64,000 bases of DNA from Acephala macrosclerotiorum (GCA_014904845.1 MU119263.1:186001-250000); one strand, 5' to 3'; positions 45,143 through 56,935 are shown, counted from the first letter of the stretch. Numbers and translations: made by a program. The notes: a model not told the origin generated them from the sequence alone.

Positions 45143-46731
45143 ATGACTACCGTTATACGAACGCGAATACCTTTGGATACTCTTAGCATGAGCAGCAATC
45201 AGCCCACAGGAAGAAGGAGAAGCAAGCGGATTGCCGGTAGGACGCCCCCTCTCGGCTGTCGATCTCCGATTCTGGTATACTAAAGTGGAATCTAGCATAC
45301 GACGAGGAAGATGGGGACTTTGTATTCACGCGCGCATCAAAACGAACAAAAACTGCGCCTGTACAGCCAGAACCAGTTCCGACTCTAGCGCCAGTACCGT
45401 CCGTGAAGAGGGGTAGAAAGCCGAAGGAGCTCAAAGAGCCGCCGAAGGAACGCGATAATGAGGCAACCACAACAACCAAGAAGCCTCGAGGGCGAAAGAT
45501 GAGCTTCTCGACTCCAAAGGCGGAAGATAATACTCTCACTGTGCCGAGAAAGAGGAAGAACACGCGTCCGTCCACAGGAAAGGCGCCAGAACTGAACGGC
45601 AATGGGAGTACTTCACAGCTGCAACATGCCGACCACGACAGTATAGACCTGGTCAATGGAACGAGCGTGAATGGAACCGATGGTTCAATTGAAGACCCTA
45701 CCAAGCACTCTACAGTGATCGCCTTGCCCTTCAGTGACACGCCCATCATAAACCGCAACAAGGAATTGCGGAAGAAGGGTGGAAATGGCGCGCGAAGAAG
45801 TAGTCTTGGACTTCGAGGGCGAAGAGCAAGCTCGTTGATAGACAATGGGCATAGCGCAATACCACATCGCGAAGTGGAGACCTCCGAATTTTACAAGCAT
45901 ATTGAGGCCGAGGGCTTGAGCGAACCTCGGAGGATGAAGCAGCTCTTGACTTGGACTGGTGAACGATGTATGGGAGAAAAGCCGGCCCACGGCGATGCAG
46001 ATAATGGGGCTGAATTAGCAGGTCAGTGTTACAAAAACCAAGCTCTCGAAGATTCAACTAACAGCTACAGCACGAATGATAAAGGAGACACTGCTGAAAG
46101 ATTTTGCCAATAAGTCCGAATTCTCAGACTGGTTCAACCGCGAAGAGACAGCACCTCCAGCAAAGGTTATAAAGAAGCCAAATCCACGGAACATCGAACT
46201 GGAAGAGAATCTTGTCGGACTAGAAGCACGGTTGAAACTGTAAGAATTCTGCAACTCCCATCCCAGGCAGACGAAACTAACAGTAAATTTAGGCTCCGAG
46301 AAGAACGCGATCAATGGAAAGCATTAGCAAACCCACCGCCCTCGTTACCACCCCTCTTCCCAGACGAGATCGCGAATCTCGAACCCTCCCAGATTGATGC
46401 CTCACTTCTCGACCCCGAACAGGCTACTATTCTTGCCGAAATCTCGTCATCGTCCGCTCTTAGTCTACGTAAACAGGCCTCGGAGCGATTACAAGCTTTG
46501 CAATCTGGATTGGAATTCAAGGTCGACCAGTTCGCCGATGGGGTGCACAAATTAGAACAATACCAAGAGACTGTGGGAAAGGTCGCCGACAAGATACTAG
46601 CGCTGAGCGCTGTTCGGCTAGAAGAGCGAGATAGAAAAGAGAAAGAAGAAATAGGCACGCGAGATCTGCCTATGCAAGAAGTGCTGCGAAGTTTAAGCAG
46701 AATACTACCACAGTCGAGCAGTTCCAGGTGA
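45143..46731 (+). CDS. DSN1: Kinetochore protein Dsn1 (Mis12/MIND complex)
   Basis: Four exons (45143-45236, 45296-46021, 46065-46239, 46293-46731) splice in phase to 477 residues. Dsn1 is the MIND/Mis12-complex subunit linking centromeric proteins to the KNL1 and Ndc80 complexes. The N-terminal 200 residues are basic, Lys/Arg/Ser-rich and disordered (RRRSKRIA, KRGRKPKELKEPPK). The family signature is in the middle: EFYKHIEAEGLSEPRRMKQL, followed by a helical segment (IKETLLKDFANKSEFSDWF) and coiled-coil C-terminal parts (ENLVGLEARLK, QASERLQALQSGLEFKVDQF). The start could also be at the internal Met 45188. Intron 2 has two acceptors six bases apart (46064 or 46070), both in frame. Confidence 0.88.
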
Positions 46732-48429
46732 TAAGGGAATACTCGCCATACTTGTTAGAGGTTGAGTCAGCTATCAGCAAGAACAAATTTCATTGTCCGA
46801 CTTTTTGTTGCATTTCAAGCGCCGGATGGGTATTGGGAGGTTGGTTCGGAAACCAGTGGCAACGATGCATGACTTGAATTGCATGGGAGCATCGGTGTTC
46901 AGGGGTACCTTTTTGTCTGATGGAGACATTTGATTTGTACAGATTGTGGAAGTTGATATCATGAGGCGTGGAACTTTTCACGAAGTAATGCATGCATGCA
47001 CTGCACTCGAACTCATTCAAATGCTGGTTCTTATATCTGTGAACCCGGGATCAAGATGAGGTTGTGTTTGCGAAACCCAAAAATGATGCGAGTGCAATCC
47101 AAGATTCTTACAGTTGACCTACCTTGATTTTGGCATCATACGAAGTATTACTTCTCCTAGAGAGCGGTTCAGTACAAGCAGTATGGCGCATGCTCTCGTT
47201 ATGTAGAACCAAAAGCCCATCCACTATAGCACCTATTCAAATTAATCTACTTGAACTCAATGTTTATTTCCCTCACCACCGCATTTTCAGCCAGAAAATC
47301 GACCGCTCATAGGGACATTAACACCGCCTTAGGCATGGTCACGTGGGACTGATTGGGAACGATTTTCTTTGCAGGTATGTATCTATGTATCTATGTATCT
47401 ATGTACTTGTATAATTAGTTTCTGTTTTTTTCTAGGTAGAGGCAAAATACCTTGTTCTCTTCCATCCGAGCTTAATTTTCTTCAACGATAGTATCACGTG
47501 AAACTGTACATCCAAGTACGGTTGAGCTTCGACCGCGTTCGATCAAAAGAGATTTGTCCACAGAGAGAGCTCAAAGGCTCGTCCAACATTCGCATCATTC
47601 CGCCTCTATGTTAATAGAATGAGTCAATGACTCTCTGGGACGGAGGACCACCCTGTTAAAACACTGCAAGCAGAGAAGTGCGAAATACCTTAAAAACTTG
47701 AGGTTTAGACCTCTGTTTTCTACTAGCTCTCTTATTAATCTTGCTTAGATTTTCCTGGGAACTGAATTCGAATCCCATACTAAACCTCATATAAGCAATT
47801 AATTTAGCCTCAACATGCCTCGTTAAACTTATTGAAATGCTGTGACGGTATCCATTCTCGATCCCCCATCAAACTTACAAGGGTCTTGACTGGCGACGAT
47901 TTGGATCCCCTCTGGCCTAGTCGCACGTGACAACAATATTCAGCCTTGCATTTCAACGTCATCGTTACTTTGGGATCCCAGGAGACACTGAAAAAATAGG
48001 CCAAAGTGGTAATGTCAGAATAAGTGGATTCCCTCATAACTAGGATCTAAGCAAGGAGAAAAGGAAAGAAGGAGAGTGTGAGGTGTGGATAGCGTACATA
48101 CACGAGGCTCTATCACGTGTTCTTAAACGAGCTGGCCACGTCGGGTTCAGTAGAAAAAACTAGGACTAGTGCTGTAATAGTGGGATGTCCCTCGTACCTC
48201 GCGCCATGCCCTGCCTTTAACGGCTTGAATTTATTATAAAACTTTTAGTATATGGATTTTTTATTCGCACCGGCTCCGCCGCCGCGAGTAGGGGCGTTCC
48301 CCCCTTACAACCCCCCCCTACGTGGGGCTAGAACTGCTTTACGGGGAGCTCTATAAAAAGTTTTAAACTACGGGAGCGCTAAGTGCCAAAAGCGATACAT
48401 CTTAGCGTATCTTAGCGGGAATAGTAGCC
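46732..48429. other. Gene-poor spacer before the NLR-like gene
   Basis: No convincing gene. It holds the 8-bp repeat at 47376. From about 48200 it has a GC-homopolymer patch (runs of C and G at 48296-48330) beside AT-rich words, perhaps the scar of a mobile element. Confidence 0.4.
47376..47405 (+). repeat. 8-bp tandem repeat (TATGTATC)
   Basis: Nearly four uninterrupted copies of TATGTATC. Non-coding. Confidence 0.8.
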
Positions 48430-51400
48430 ATGAAAGATAAGGTAACATCTCCATTCCTCTACTTTTGTTCATTCCATATCCTTGGCTGCTGACCTGCTTG
48501 ACACGCAGGTAGTCCACGATTTCTCATCGCAACTCGGCTGGAGTTTGGAAACCATAGAGTCAGTCGATGCCAACCACCGTGAGATGGTTCGTGCTCCTGG
48601 GATTCAACAGATTTCAGAGGTCCTTAAGTCTTTGTCGCAAGAGGCCAAGACTAGTGATACTCATTTCGGTGCGTAATGTTGTCGACTGCCCTCAAGTAGG
48701 CTGCCATTAATTTCTCTCAGATCCAAAATTCCAAGACACTCAGGAATATGTGCCGGGGCCGTACACTTACACTGAGAGGTTTTATGTCCTTGATTATCAC
48801 CGCGGGCTTTCGAATATCCCACAATACCATCCAGGCACATGCTCCTGGCTTTTACAGGACCATAGGTTCAAGCAATGGCGTGTTGGCACTGGCTCTAAAA
48901 TTTTCTGGCTCCATGGCCATCCCGGCCACGGAAAATCGGTATTCGCTCGTTATCTGGTTGAGAATCTGGGTCCGAGGAGAGGTTTCAAAAATCTCCTGGA
49001 TACGCAAAGTCCAGAAGACCCAATGATGGCATTCTTCCTCTGCTCTTACAGAGGTGAGGCAACGACTTCAACGCACAGCCTTCTTTCTTCAATTATTCAC
49101 CAACTTCTCTTCGAGGATCCATCATTGTCTGTATCATTTGAAAGTAAATGGAAGGTCATCGACAAGAGTGTCACGGAGTCAATTTGGAATCTCTGGAAGA
49201 TAATTTCTATGATTTTCTCTGCGATAGGCTCGCGCACTCTTTTCGTCGTCATAGACGCCATCGATGAGCTTTCCAGGGACCAATGGGCCCCATTTTTTGA
49301 GAACCTCAAGGAAATAATTTTGTCCAACCATACCGATGTCAGGCTCGTCATGACCAGTCGCAATGAGCCTGATATAGAGAAGAAGCTTTTAGAAATGAAT
49401 GTATCTCACCTCGATCTGGGAAGCGCACCGAGCACTCGAGCTGACATCCTGACGTTTATCACCGACACTGTTCGCACATACGGACAGCAGAACTCTTTCA
49501 GCGAGCAAATGACCCTGCATATCATCCAAGAACTTGTGGCTCGCTCCGATGGGATGTTTCTCTGGGCGAGACTTGCATGGCAATACTTTACTGACGGGGT
49601 TGGATCGTGGACCCATGGAGTTCTGCAGATAAGACTCCAGGACCTTCGACGATTACCACCGGGTATGGATGTGCTATATCACCGAATCCTGATGAAAGTG
49701 GACAAAAGACTGCATGCAGAACTGTTGGAGGTGTTGAAATGGATCCTTGTGTCGAAACGACCTCTGACAATCGACGAAATTTCCATTGCCCTCGCTCTCA
49801 GGGATAATCCTAAGAAGTCGGGAGACATTGATGCCAGATTGTCCATTCGCTCATTCTTTTTGACACATTGCCCTCATCTTGTCAAGGTGGCAAATTCCGG
49901 GGAGATCACTTTGATTCACCAGTCCTTCAAGGACTTCCTCCTGCAAACGAAGAATATCAATGAGAACGAAGGGCAAATACGCAATGTTTTCCATATTGAC
50001 GACCCCGGTGAAGTCGAATTCCGTGCTGGACTTGACTGCCTAACGTACCTTGGCCTGGAAGATTTTACTTCCCTAAAACTATCTGATTTAGTGAGTGAAA
50101 CATACAATTACGACTTTACCGCAAATCGGAACAGGCTGGCAGTAAATGTGAGTAGCTTTGCCGCCGCCCAACGATTCAAGTTTCTACAATATGCATTGTC
50201 TTATTGGCCAGGTCACCTTCAGGGCCATGATGAACATCCAGTCACCATCATATATTTTATGCGGACCATGGTGGCAGACTCGAAGCGCAACAAGTGGTTT
50301 CAGAAGGAACCTACTCTGTGGTACCTGTGGGACTGGGAGCTGAAGGGGCTGATGGCAAATCTCGTCTCGCAGGGATTCGATATCAACGAACCAAACACGT
50401 CCCACGAGGTTCTCCTACACTCTAAAACAGGCTCGATATCTTCTATGGATGTCAAATTTTTGCTCAATTTGGGGGCAGATATCAATAGCAGAGATAGAAA
50501 AGGTCAAACTCTTCTGTCTCGCCTCGTTCGGGAGGGCAACGTTTCCGCACTCGTGGAATGGCTCCAGCGGCCGGGCTTCACCATTAACGCCCGTGATGAG
50601 AACCAACAGACCGCGCTACATGCCATAATCACATGCCCCCAGGATGTCATCGAGCCCATCATTGACAAGCTTTTGGCTGTTCCAGGGACCGACGTCAACG
50701 TTGAAGACAGAGATGGCCGTACCCCGCTAATGCTTTTAATGCACTGGGGGGTTGAACGTGGTGCTCGCAAGCTTCTGTCTTATCCGCAAGTGAATATCGG
50801 CGCCGCTCAAATCAGTGGAGAGAGTCCATTGATGAGTGCGGCACAACAGGGATGGAGCGATATTGCTCTGGATCTTGTTCAAAAGCTGGATGCTATCGAT
50901 GACTACTGCGATGTATCCGGAGCGACTATCCTTCACTGGGCCGTTTTTAGAAGCATGAAGGACGTACTTGAGGCATGCTTGGCAAAGCAGCCCAGGATAG
51001 TAAACAAAGCAGACAGTCGAGGAATGACACCACTGCACTACGCCGCGCAGGAAGGAAAAATCGAGGCCGTGGATGCCCTTCTCGCGAATGGGGCCTTAGT
51101 TGCTTTACGAAATAAGTTCGGTGAAACATCATGCCATCTCGCCGCAGCGTCTGGTCATCGGCGTGTCTTTCAAATGCTTCTGGAATCGGGTCCCTCTATT
51201 ATTCTCAACCAGAAGGACGATGAGGGCTGGACAGTGATGCACAGGGCGTTGACATCCGGAAATGATGGCCTTATCAGACTCCTTCTGGGAGACCACAAGA
51301 TCAATTTGAACATCGGAGACAAATTCGGAAGGCGACCCATTCTATTCGCAGCCGGGTACGCTTCTGTTGATATTATGAAAGCTTTTCTTGAGAAGTTGCC

Positions 51401-51710
51401 TCAAGCCGTGTACACGGTGGACAACTTTGGCTATTCGCTTCTCCATATGGCGGTGTCTGCGGGAAACCTGCCTAACATTGCTTATCTCACCAGCCTCGAT
51501 GTTTTGGATAAAAACAGCCGCAATACTTGGGGCAAGCAGCCTCTTGATCTCGTTCGGGCCTGCAGCTTGGAGGAGCAGCTGCTATGGCAAGGTTTTGAGC
51601 ACTCTGAGAAGTGGCTGGCTGAAAAGGAGGCGTTACGAGAGCAAATTATGCAAGACATAATCGATAAGCAAGAGTTAGGGCCTCCGCTGCTTCTAGCACC
51701 AATTGTTTGA
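48430..51710 (+). CDS. NACHT-type NTPase with C-terminal ankyrin repeats (fungal NLR-like)
   Basis: Exons 48430-48441, 48509-48668 and 48721-51710 (introns 67 and 52 nt) give 1053 residues. The first exon is only four codons, so the true N-terminus could be longer. A short N-terminal region precedes the NACHT P-loop GHPGHGKS (about 123-130), and TLFVVIDAIDELSRDQW gives Walker B at about 231-240. The Asp-Ala-Ile-Asp-Glu spacing is typical of fungal NACHT. VRLVMTSRNEPDIEKKL supplies the sensor region. A winged-helix-like part follows (MDVLYHRILMKVDKR, RPLTIDEISIALALRD). From about residue 600 several ankyrin repeats run to the end (GMTPLHYAAQEGKIEAVDAL, GETSCHLAAASGHRRV). Fungal NLRs of this kind are linked to heterokaryon incompatibility and immunity-like signalling. 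No lesions seen. Confidence 0.88.
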
Positions 51711-52123
51711 TCCAGTACTGCCGCCTGGGCTGCCGAATTCGGTAAGTTTCATCGCTGTTTTACGTAGCCTCGACCGGTCGCTAATCTGCCCATCTCTCCC
51801 CCCTTCCTTCACCAGTCACCTTCGATTTGTAAAGTTTTACTAGCAGATTGGTCTCTAGAAAAGACTCAGCGACGGTTTCCTGATATGGACAAACAAACCT
51901 ACAAATCCATAATTCTAAAGATAAAATTAAAGGAAATCCAGAGAGTAGGCTCGACACTCTCATGGGCGATATTGAAGACTAATTTCGATACTCGGGGTTT
52001 TACTTTTATTTATTTCTTTTCTATTACTACTTGCACCACCAAATGTGGATTAACAATCTATCTACTCCTTAACCTTCGTTAAAATTCTCTCTCTTCTCTA
52101 GCGATTAGCGCACGCCAGCCGAT
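51711..52123. other. Short spacer between NLR and HET relic
   Basis: About 410 bp, AT-rich. It ends in a pyrimidine-rich stretch and CTAG before 52124, which might be an old splice acceptor of the HET gene. No gene recognised. Confidence 0.4.
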
Positions 52124-52681
52124 ATGGAGAGCTGCTACACTTCGACTCCGGACAAAATATCTACTGCGAAGTCGTGGCTCCATGACTGCGAGTTGAAACA
52201 CCAGAAGTGCAAACCTCCTGTAACTCAAATGCCGAAGAGATTGATCGAGGTCGGCTTGCTTGGTGGACGCCCTCCTGGACTTATCATGTCCGAAGATTTG
52301 CATAATCTAGGTACGACCAGGGAGAATGAAAATTCGTACAGAACAGAAATAACTTATCAACTCCTCCCTCCGACTCTGCAGGATGCATTGACTTTGACTC
52401 GCCACTTGCACATCCAGTTTTTATGGATCGATGCTTTGCGTATAGTGCAGGACGACCATGCCGAATGGGGATTTGAAGCTTCAAGAATGCAGGATATCTA
52501 TTCAGGGAGCTCAGTTACAATTGCCGCCACAGATGCAGCTAATGCTTCCGCGGGCTGCATTTCCCCCGACTCTGGTCCAGACCGCAATTTGAATAAAACC
52601 AGTGCCTTCTTAGCTATTAGCAACACTAGAGGCAGTTCGGGAGCCATTGTACGAGTACCTCTTTCTCCATTCCTTGCTTGA
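52124..52681 (+). pseudogene. Truncated HET (heterokaryon incompatibility) domain relic
   Basis: Open frame of 185 residues from ATG 52124. MPKRLIEVG, then TTREN, then LLPPTLQDALTLTRHL, FLWIDALRIVQDD, SRMQDIYSGSSVTIAATDA and GC are in the order of the HET domain. Two changes stand out. The segment expected between RPPGLIMSEDL and TTREN, where HET proteins carry the SYCWG-type core, is absent without breaking the frame. The Cys of the ALCIVQD block is Arg. The protein stops soon after the domain, whereas family members are usually several hundred residues longer. Interpreted as a degenerate or decoy gene beside the NACHT-ankyrin gene; it could still be expressed as a short protein. Confidence 0.7.
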
Positions 52682-53646
52682 GTGTCCTTAAGATCATATT
52701 AGCCACCCCAACCAGCGCAGTTTCCATGAATAACCGACTCCGCTAGGAGTGCTAGAAAGGTAAAAATAAAAAATAAAAGGGGCCCCGGGGGGGAGGCGGC
52801 AACGCGTCCCCGAAGGAGTGATATCAGGGGGGGTAAGTTGTCAGATTATGTTGAAGCCGAGGGAGGATTAGAAGAGGCGTGTATGTTGGTAATCGTGATC
52901 AAGTGACGAATGTCATCCTTCGATGATCAATAGAGAAGGATATGAAGGATGTGTTTCGAAACAAAGCTTAGCTTGTTTTAACAAGGATGAAAGAGGATCC
53001 GAGGCTGAGTACTGTAGATTCTGCCTTGGATGTTCTGCAGCGAGGGATCTGGTTGTTCATCGGCGCAAGAGGCGTGTGTTGGGTCTTGGAGGTGAGCTGC
53101 CCAAGCTTCCTATCCTTGTTACTTTTGATTTGGAATCTTTCATAAATAAATGAGTGGTCTTTAACTTCAGCGTCATGATACGTGGAGCTAGGGCATTCCA
53201 GAGTTCGTAAAAAATCCTCAAAATGAATCACCTAGAATGTCTGACAAGTTGAAGGACTTCGAGGATATAACCCTGCTTGTTGGAGAATTTGTTTTGGGGG
53301 GGGGGGCGAGGGCTTCTGTGATGATGAGTGGGCGTGGCAATCTAAGATTACATCGCCATCCTGTGCTGAACAGAGAACTGCGTTGTGACACTTTCTAATA
53401 TTCCACTAGTTCCAACACACTCTCATAGTGGTAAACGAGATGTTAATGGCCGAATTATTATGAATGCAAACATAAGATTGGATTTTCCTAGCTCGGTTGA
53501 TGAAGATGTTATCTGTATTCTCAAACTGTATTTATTGTGAAAACGCAAGGCTTGTGGTTTATACAATTCTCCTCTTTCCCGCTTGTCTTTGATAACTAGA
53601 TCGTTGTCCTCGTCATGCTTCCGAGCTTTTATTTTCTGTTCCACAC
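52682..53646. other. Intergenic with GC-homopolymer patch
   Basis: No gene. Runs of G and C at 52780-52850 and a nine-G run at 53297-53305 stand out against the AT-rich surroundings. Short frames (52923-53153, 52968-53231) show no recognisable product. Confidence 0.4.
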
Positions 53647-54237
53647 TCACGAGTGATCATCCGAACTTCCATTCAAATTCTTTATATCCGTTGCCTCTGG
53701 TACTGGCATCTTCTCCAATGCTCCCGTTTCATTATTGAATCCCCACTGCAGTGTCCAATCCCAAAACCCAGCATCCCACTGCCATCTCATCCAGGTTGCG
53801 AACATCAAACCAAACATAAGCACACTGCTGAAAAACGCTTCACCACAGTCCCTCGTACACGTAAAGGGACCCACGATATCCTTTCCATCAGTCGGAAAAC
53901 ATCCTGTCCAAACCCATATCCCCGCGGCGCCAAAAGCGATGCCTACAAACTTTACTGGCGAAGGAAATGGCAGATTAGGATCCATAGCCATATTCATCGA
54001 TCCTCCCCAAATGATGGGTACAAGTACGGGACTGACGGGTTTATACGTGGCGTTAAAGATTGCCATTAATATCTCGTCGCGGCGTTGAATGATGGTGTAG
54101 AAGTATCCTAGATCAATCATGCCTTTGGTGTGTGCTGATCTGAGGAGGCTCACGACGGCACCGCAGATAATTAGAACTCGGTAGAGGCGGAGGTATATAG
54201 ACCGGGGCCAGAGGATACGGATGATAGTCGACGGCAT
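53647..54237 (-). CDS. Small multi-pass membrane protein, hypothetical
   Basis: Frame of 196 residues from the Met at 54237 (MPSTIIRILWPRSIYL); an upstream in-frame ATG at 54435 adds 66 non-conserved-looking residues. There are several hydrophobic segments: VLIICGAVVSLL, VSPVLVPIIWGGSMNMAM, FVGIAFGAAGIWVWTGC and FFSSVLMFGLMFATWM. A Cys pair in FTCTRDCGEAFF sits between two of them. Trp-rich FWDWTLQW and a polar tail end the protein. No family was recognised. The gene is the last intact-looking one before the AT-rich block. Confidence 0.6.
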   Translation of the reverse strand: MPSTIIRILWPRSIYLRLYRVLIICGAVVSLLRSAHTKGMIDLGYFYTIIQRRDEILMAIFNATYKPVSPVLVPIIWGGSMNMAMDPNLPFPSPVKFVGIAFGAAGIWVWTGCFPTDGKDIVGPFTCTRDCGEAFFSSVLMFGLMFATWMRWQWDAGFWDWTLQWGFNNETGALEKMPVPEATDIKNLNGSSDDHS

Positions 54238-55281
54238 TGTAGACTGAAATTGGGTTGACTTGCAAATTGTCGCTGAGAGTGAGTAGTGGTTGGGAATGAA
54301 CTTCAGGTATGTAGTGGAAGGCGGAGATGAAGGAACAAATTTGTTCTTAAAATAGCCAAGACTCGAAATGGTTATGGGATGAGGTACGATGTTGGGGATG
54401 TTGTAAGACTGACACTTGTTGGTTTTCGTAAGCACAATGCGCCACGTACATGCGGAGGTCGAAGCGTTTCCCGGTCGTGTTTCAAGTCGTTGCAGCTGTT
54501 TGTCTCTTAAATAGCTATGGCACAGATTTTGTTGGTTGGAAAGAATACACCTGGAAGGGTTTTACCACTGGAGAATCGTAGATGTTGGTTTCTTGTCCTT
54601 GTAAGTAGGTTCGTGGCACAGCAGCCTTTGCTTGAGTCACGGGACCATTATCGACTAGCTCTTAGGTAGGTAGAGACAACTGGCTAAGGCCGTTTTCTGA
54701 CTTCAGAGAGAATTTTTTCCCCAAGGAAGTCAGAGTGAAAGAGCAAAAGCGCATGACACGGATGATCGAAGCACCCATTTCCAAAGTTCGAGTGCGAGTA
54801 CAAGTCAACACTTAAGCCGGTATTGCTTACACCGCCACCATCTACAGAGCGCCCCAGCTCATAGATTACTTTGCCACTTATCTAGCATCCGATTAAATCT
54901 CAAGTACGCTGTTCATAATCCTTCTTGTTGGCCCACATATCATGCGATAATCACTAAACAGACAAGGAACTGGGGACACTGCTTTCGGTAGCTATTGCCT
55001 GGCGATCCTTCCTCGTGGTTTTTCCACAATGAACTCACCAGGCATAAACTCTTGCAAAACCTTGTTCGATATAATCTTACGAATACAATTGACTAAACAT
55101 GTTACAACGCCCATCTGGATACCTTGGCACAGGCTGCTCCTCATCCTGCTCGTTCCCTTTGCCAGGTCTGTATAATCCTTCAGTGATCGATGTTAATGTT
55201 GGATTTACAAAGCTGACTACTGCTAACTCGGTCAAGGGAAACACCGGATAGCAGATGATTTGCTTGCAATTCTCAGAGGTA
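54238..55281. other. Intergenic, left flank of the MITE
   Basis: No credible gene. AT content increases to the right. The upstream region of the minus-strand membrane protein lies at its left. Confidence 0.4.
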
Positions 55282-55735
55282 CAGTAACTGACATAAAGTT
55301 CCCGTGATTTGCTGTTTTTACACCAAAACTCGCCTTATTCCACGCTGCGCATCACAATAACCACCTTTTAAAAATACACAAGAATTAAAATCCCAAGTAT
55401 TTCGAACAATTCTAATTAAATTGCTTCCTCGGATTGTATTTCATTTAACGTCTTAATAGAGAAGTAAAGTGTTAAACTCAGAGAATGCAATATTTAAGCG
55501 AGTTTATTAGCGAATTGCATTATTTTACTCAACTCTTTTATTACTAGCCCAAAATTTACCGGGAATCTACTTGCCATTTTATTAAAACTTAGAAGAAATA
55601 TGCGTAATACTCTAATTAAAAGATCCCGCGACTCAAATATCTAGTAATTAGGCGGAGATGTGGGTAAACTTTGAAGTGTTACCTGTAACTTTTGGTGGTA
55701 AAAGGCAAATCACGGGAACTTAACGGAGGTGACTG
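55282..55735. mobile_element. MITE with terminal inverted repeats (Tc1/mariner-pogo-like)
   Basis: The left end (from 55282) begins CAGTAACTGACATAAAGTTC and the reverse complement of the right end (from 55735) begins CAGTCACCTCCGTTAAGTTC. Both continue with AAGTTCCCGTGATTTGC, identical over 17 bp, and then with a similar CACCAAAA stretch, giving inverted ends of about 45-50 bp. Each side is flanked by TA (55280-55281 and 55736-55737), the target duplication of the Tc1/mariner superfamily. The interior is AT-rich and holds no transposase frame, so the element is non-autonomous. The AT bias suggests RIP. Confidence 0.75.
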
Positions 55736-56159
55736 TATAAGATTCAAAACGAAGACCGAGAAACAAAATATTCTTTTGAAGAAAAATCATCCTCTCTTTG
55801 TCTATCGCTCATAATCGTATCAAGCTTTGCTACCTTCTACTCTACTTGCGGGATTCTAGCACTGGAAGTATATCTTGTAAGTAGGCTCGACACATTATAT
55901 ATCCCCAAGGCTCCCCATTGCTGTGTCTGGCTTGGGGAATGTTCTAGCATTCGAGGACGAATATGAAGATAGCTCTTAAGCTCCGATCGAATGCCACACT
56001 CGTGACATTTCAAACAACGAGCTGGGCATTGTATACAGTTTTCGAGATACTGAACTAGGATACGCTTATAGGATGATGCTTACCGTTCGCAGCAACTCGT
56101 CCAGACAAAATTTCAAAAACAACTCCTCTTCAGATACATTCTTACGCCAAGTTATCTCT
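55736..56159. other. Spacer between MITE and possible secreted-protein exon
   Basis: No gene seen. Normal base composition returns briefly before the AT-rich block. Confidence 0.4.
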
Positions 56160-56348
56160 ATGGAGATGTCGAAACTTCTAGCAGCCATATTGTTTTATGC
56201 CACGTTCGCAACCGCAGTCACGGAATATGTCAAGATTCTTGGGCGGCCTGACCACGACATGGTTAACCAAATGTACCAATCTTTTGGTGGATCATGGAAC
56301 CTCTCTACATCAGGTGTGGAGGGTTTTGAGCGAGCAAGAATTAGCTAG
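56160..56348 (+). CDS. Possible secreted-protein exon (partial, 3' structure unresolved)
   Basis: From ATG 56160 the frame reads MEMSKLLAAILFYATFATAV, a plausible signal peptide, then TEYVKILGRPDHDMVNQMYQ, and stops at 56348. A donor-like GTGTGG lies at about 56314. Open frames after it (to about 56610) are in other phases and include NTDHTNST-like sequon-rich sequence, so later exons are possible but were not resolved. No family was recognised. It sits at the edge of the AT-rich block, a common location for effector-like genes and for decayed ones. Confidence 0.35.
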   Translation: MEMSKLLAAILFYATFATAVTEYVKILGRPDHDMVNQMYQSFGGSWNLSTSGVEGFERARIS

Positions 56349-56819
56349 ATTACAATCCACCCTTTGGGCTCGAACAACACGGACCACACCAATTCTACCT
56401 CTATTTCCAGAGTCAAAAGGTAGAACGTGGGAAATCCCGACTGTTACAACCAGGCTGATGGGCACGGTTTATTTACCGTCCAGTAGCAACAATGGATTGT
56501 TGACTCCGTATGCAGCACATTCTCACAAGGGTACTTATAACAGTTTTCATCGCAAGATGTACTACGGTCTTAGCGTAGTAAGTCTTGTCTGGAAAGTTTG
56601 TGTGTATTAGTGCGTTTGAAAAGAGAAGGTCTCAAAAGAGAGAAACTATCTAAAGTAAAATACTAAACTAAACTAGTGCTGGTTCACGTAACTACTTTAA
56701 TATCTTTTTTTTTAAAGGGTTCTTTTCGAGAAGCAACTAATTACTAATCGTTTGCAATTGGAGTAATAGTACTGTTAGCGTTCTCAATAAACCAAATAAT
56801 AATCCATTTCTAATTAGTA

Positions 56820-56935
56820 TTATTTTTTTTATTTTCTTTATTTTTTTCATTTTTTTTATTTTTTTTATTTTTTTTATATTTTCTATTTTTTTCATTTTCT
56901 CTATTTTTTTCGATTATAACATTTTTATTAATTGT
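56820..56935 (+). repeat. T-rich minisatellite-like tract
   Basis: Recurring units like TTTTTTATTTTC and TTTTTTTCATTT with roughly 10-bp spacing, at the left edge of the AT-rich block. Confidence 0.6.

Noticed and set aside
47640..47800. Possible tRNA because of a TTCGAATCCC-like B box near 47770
   Set aside because: No matching A box or cloverleaf stems could be drawn around it.
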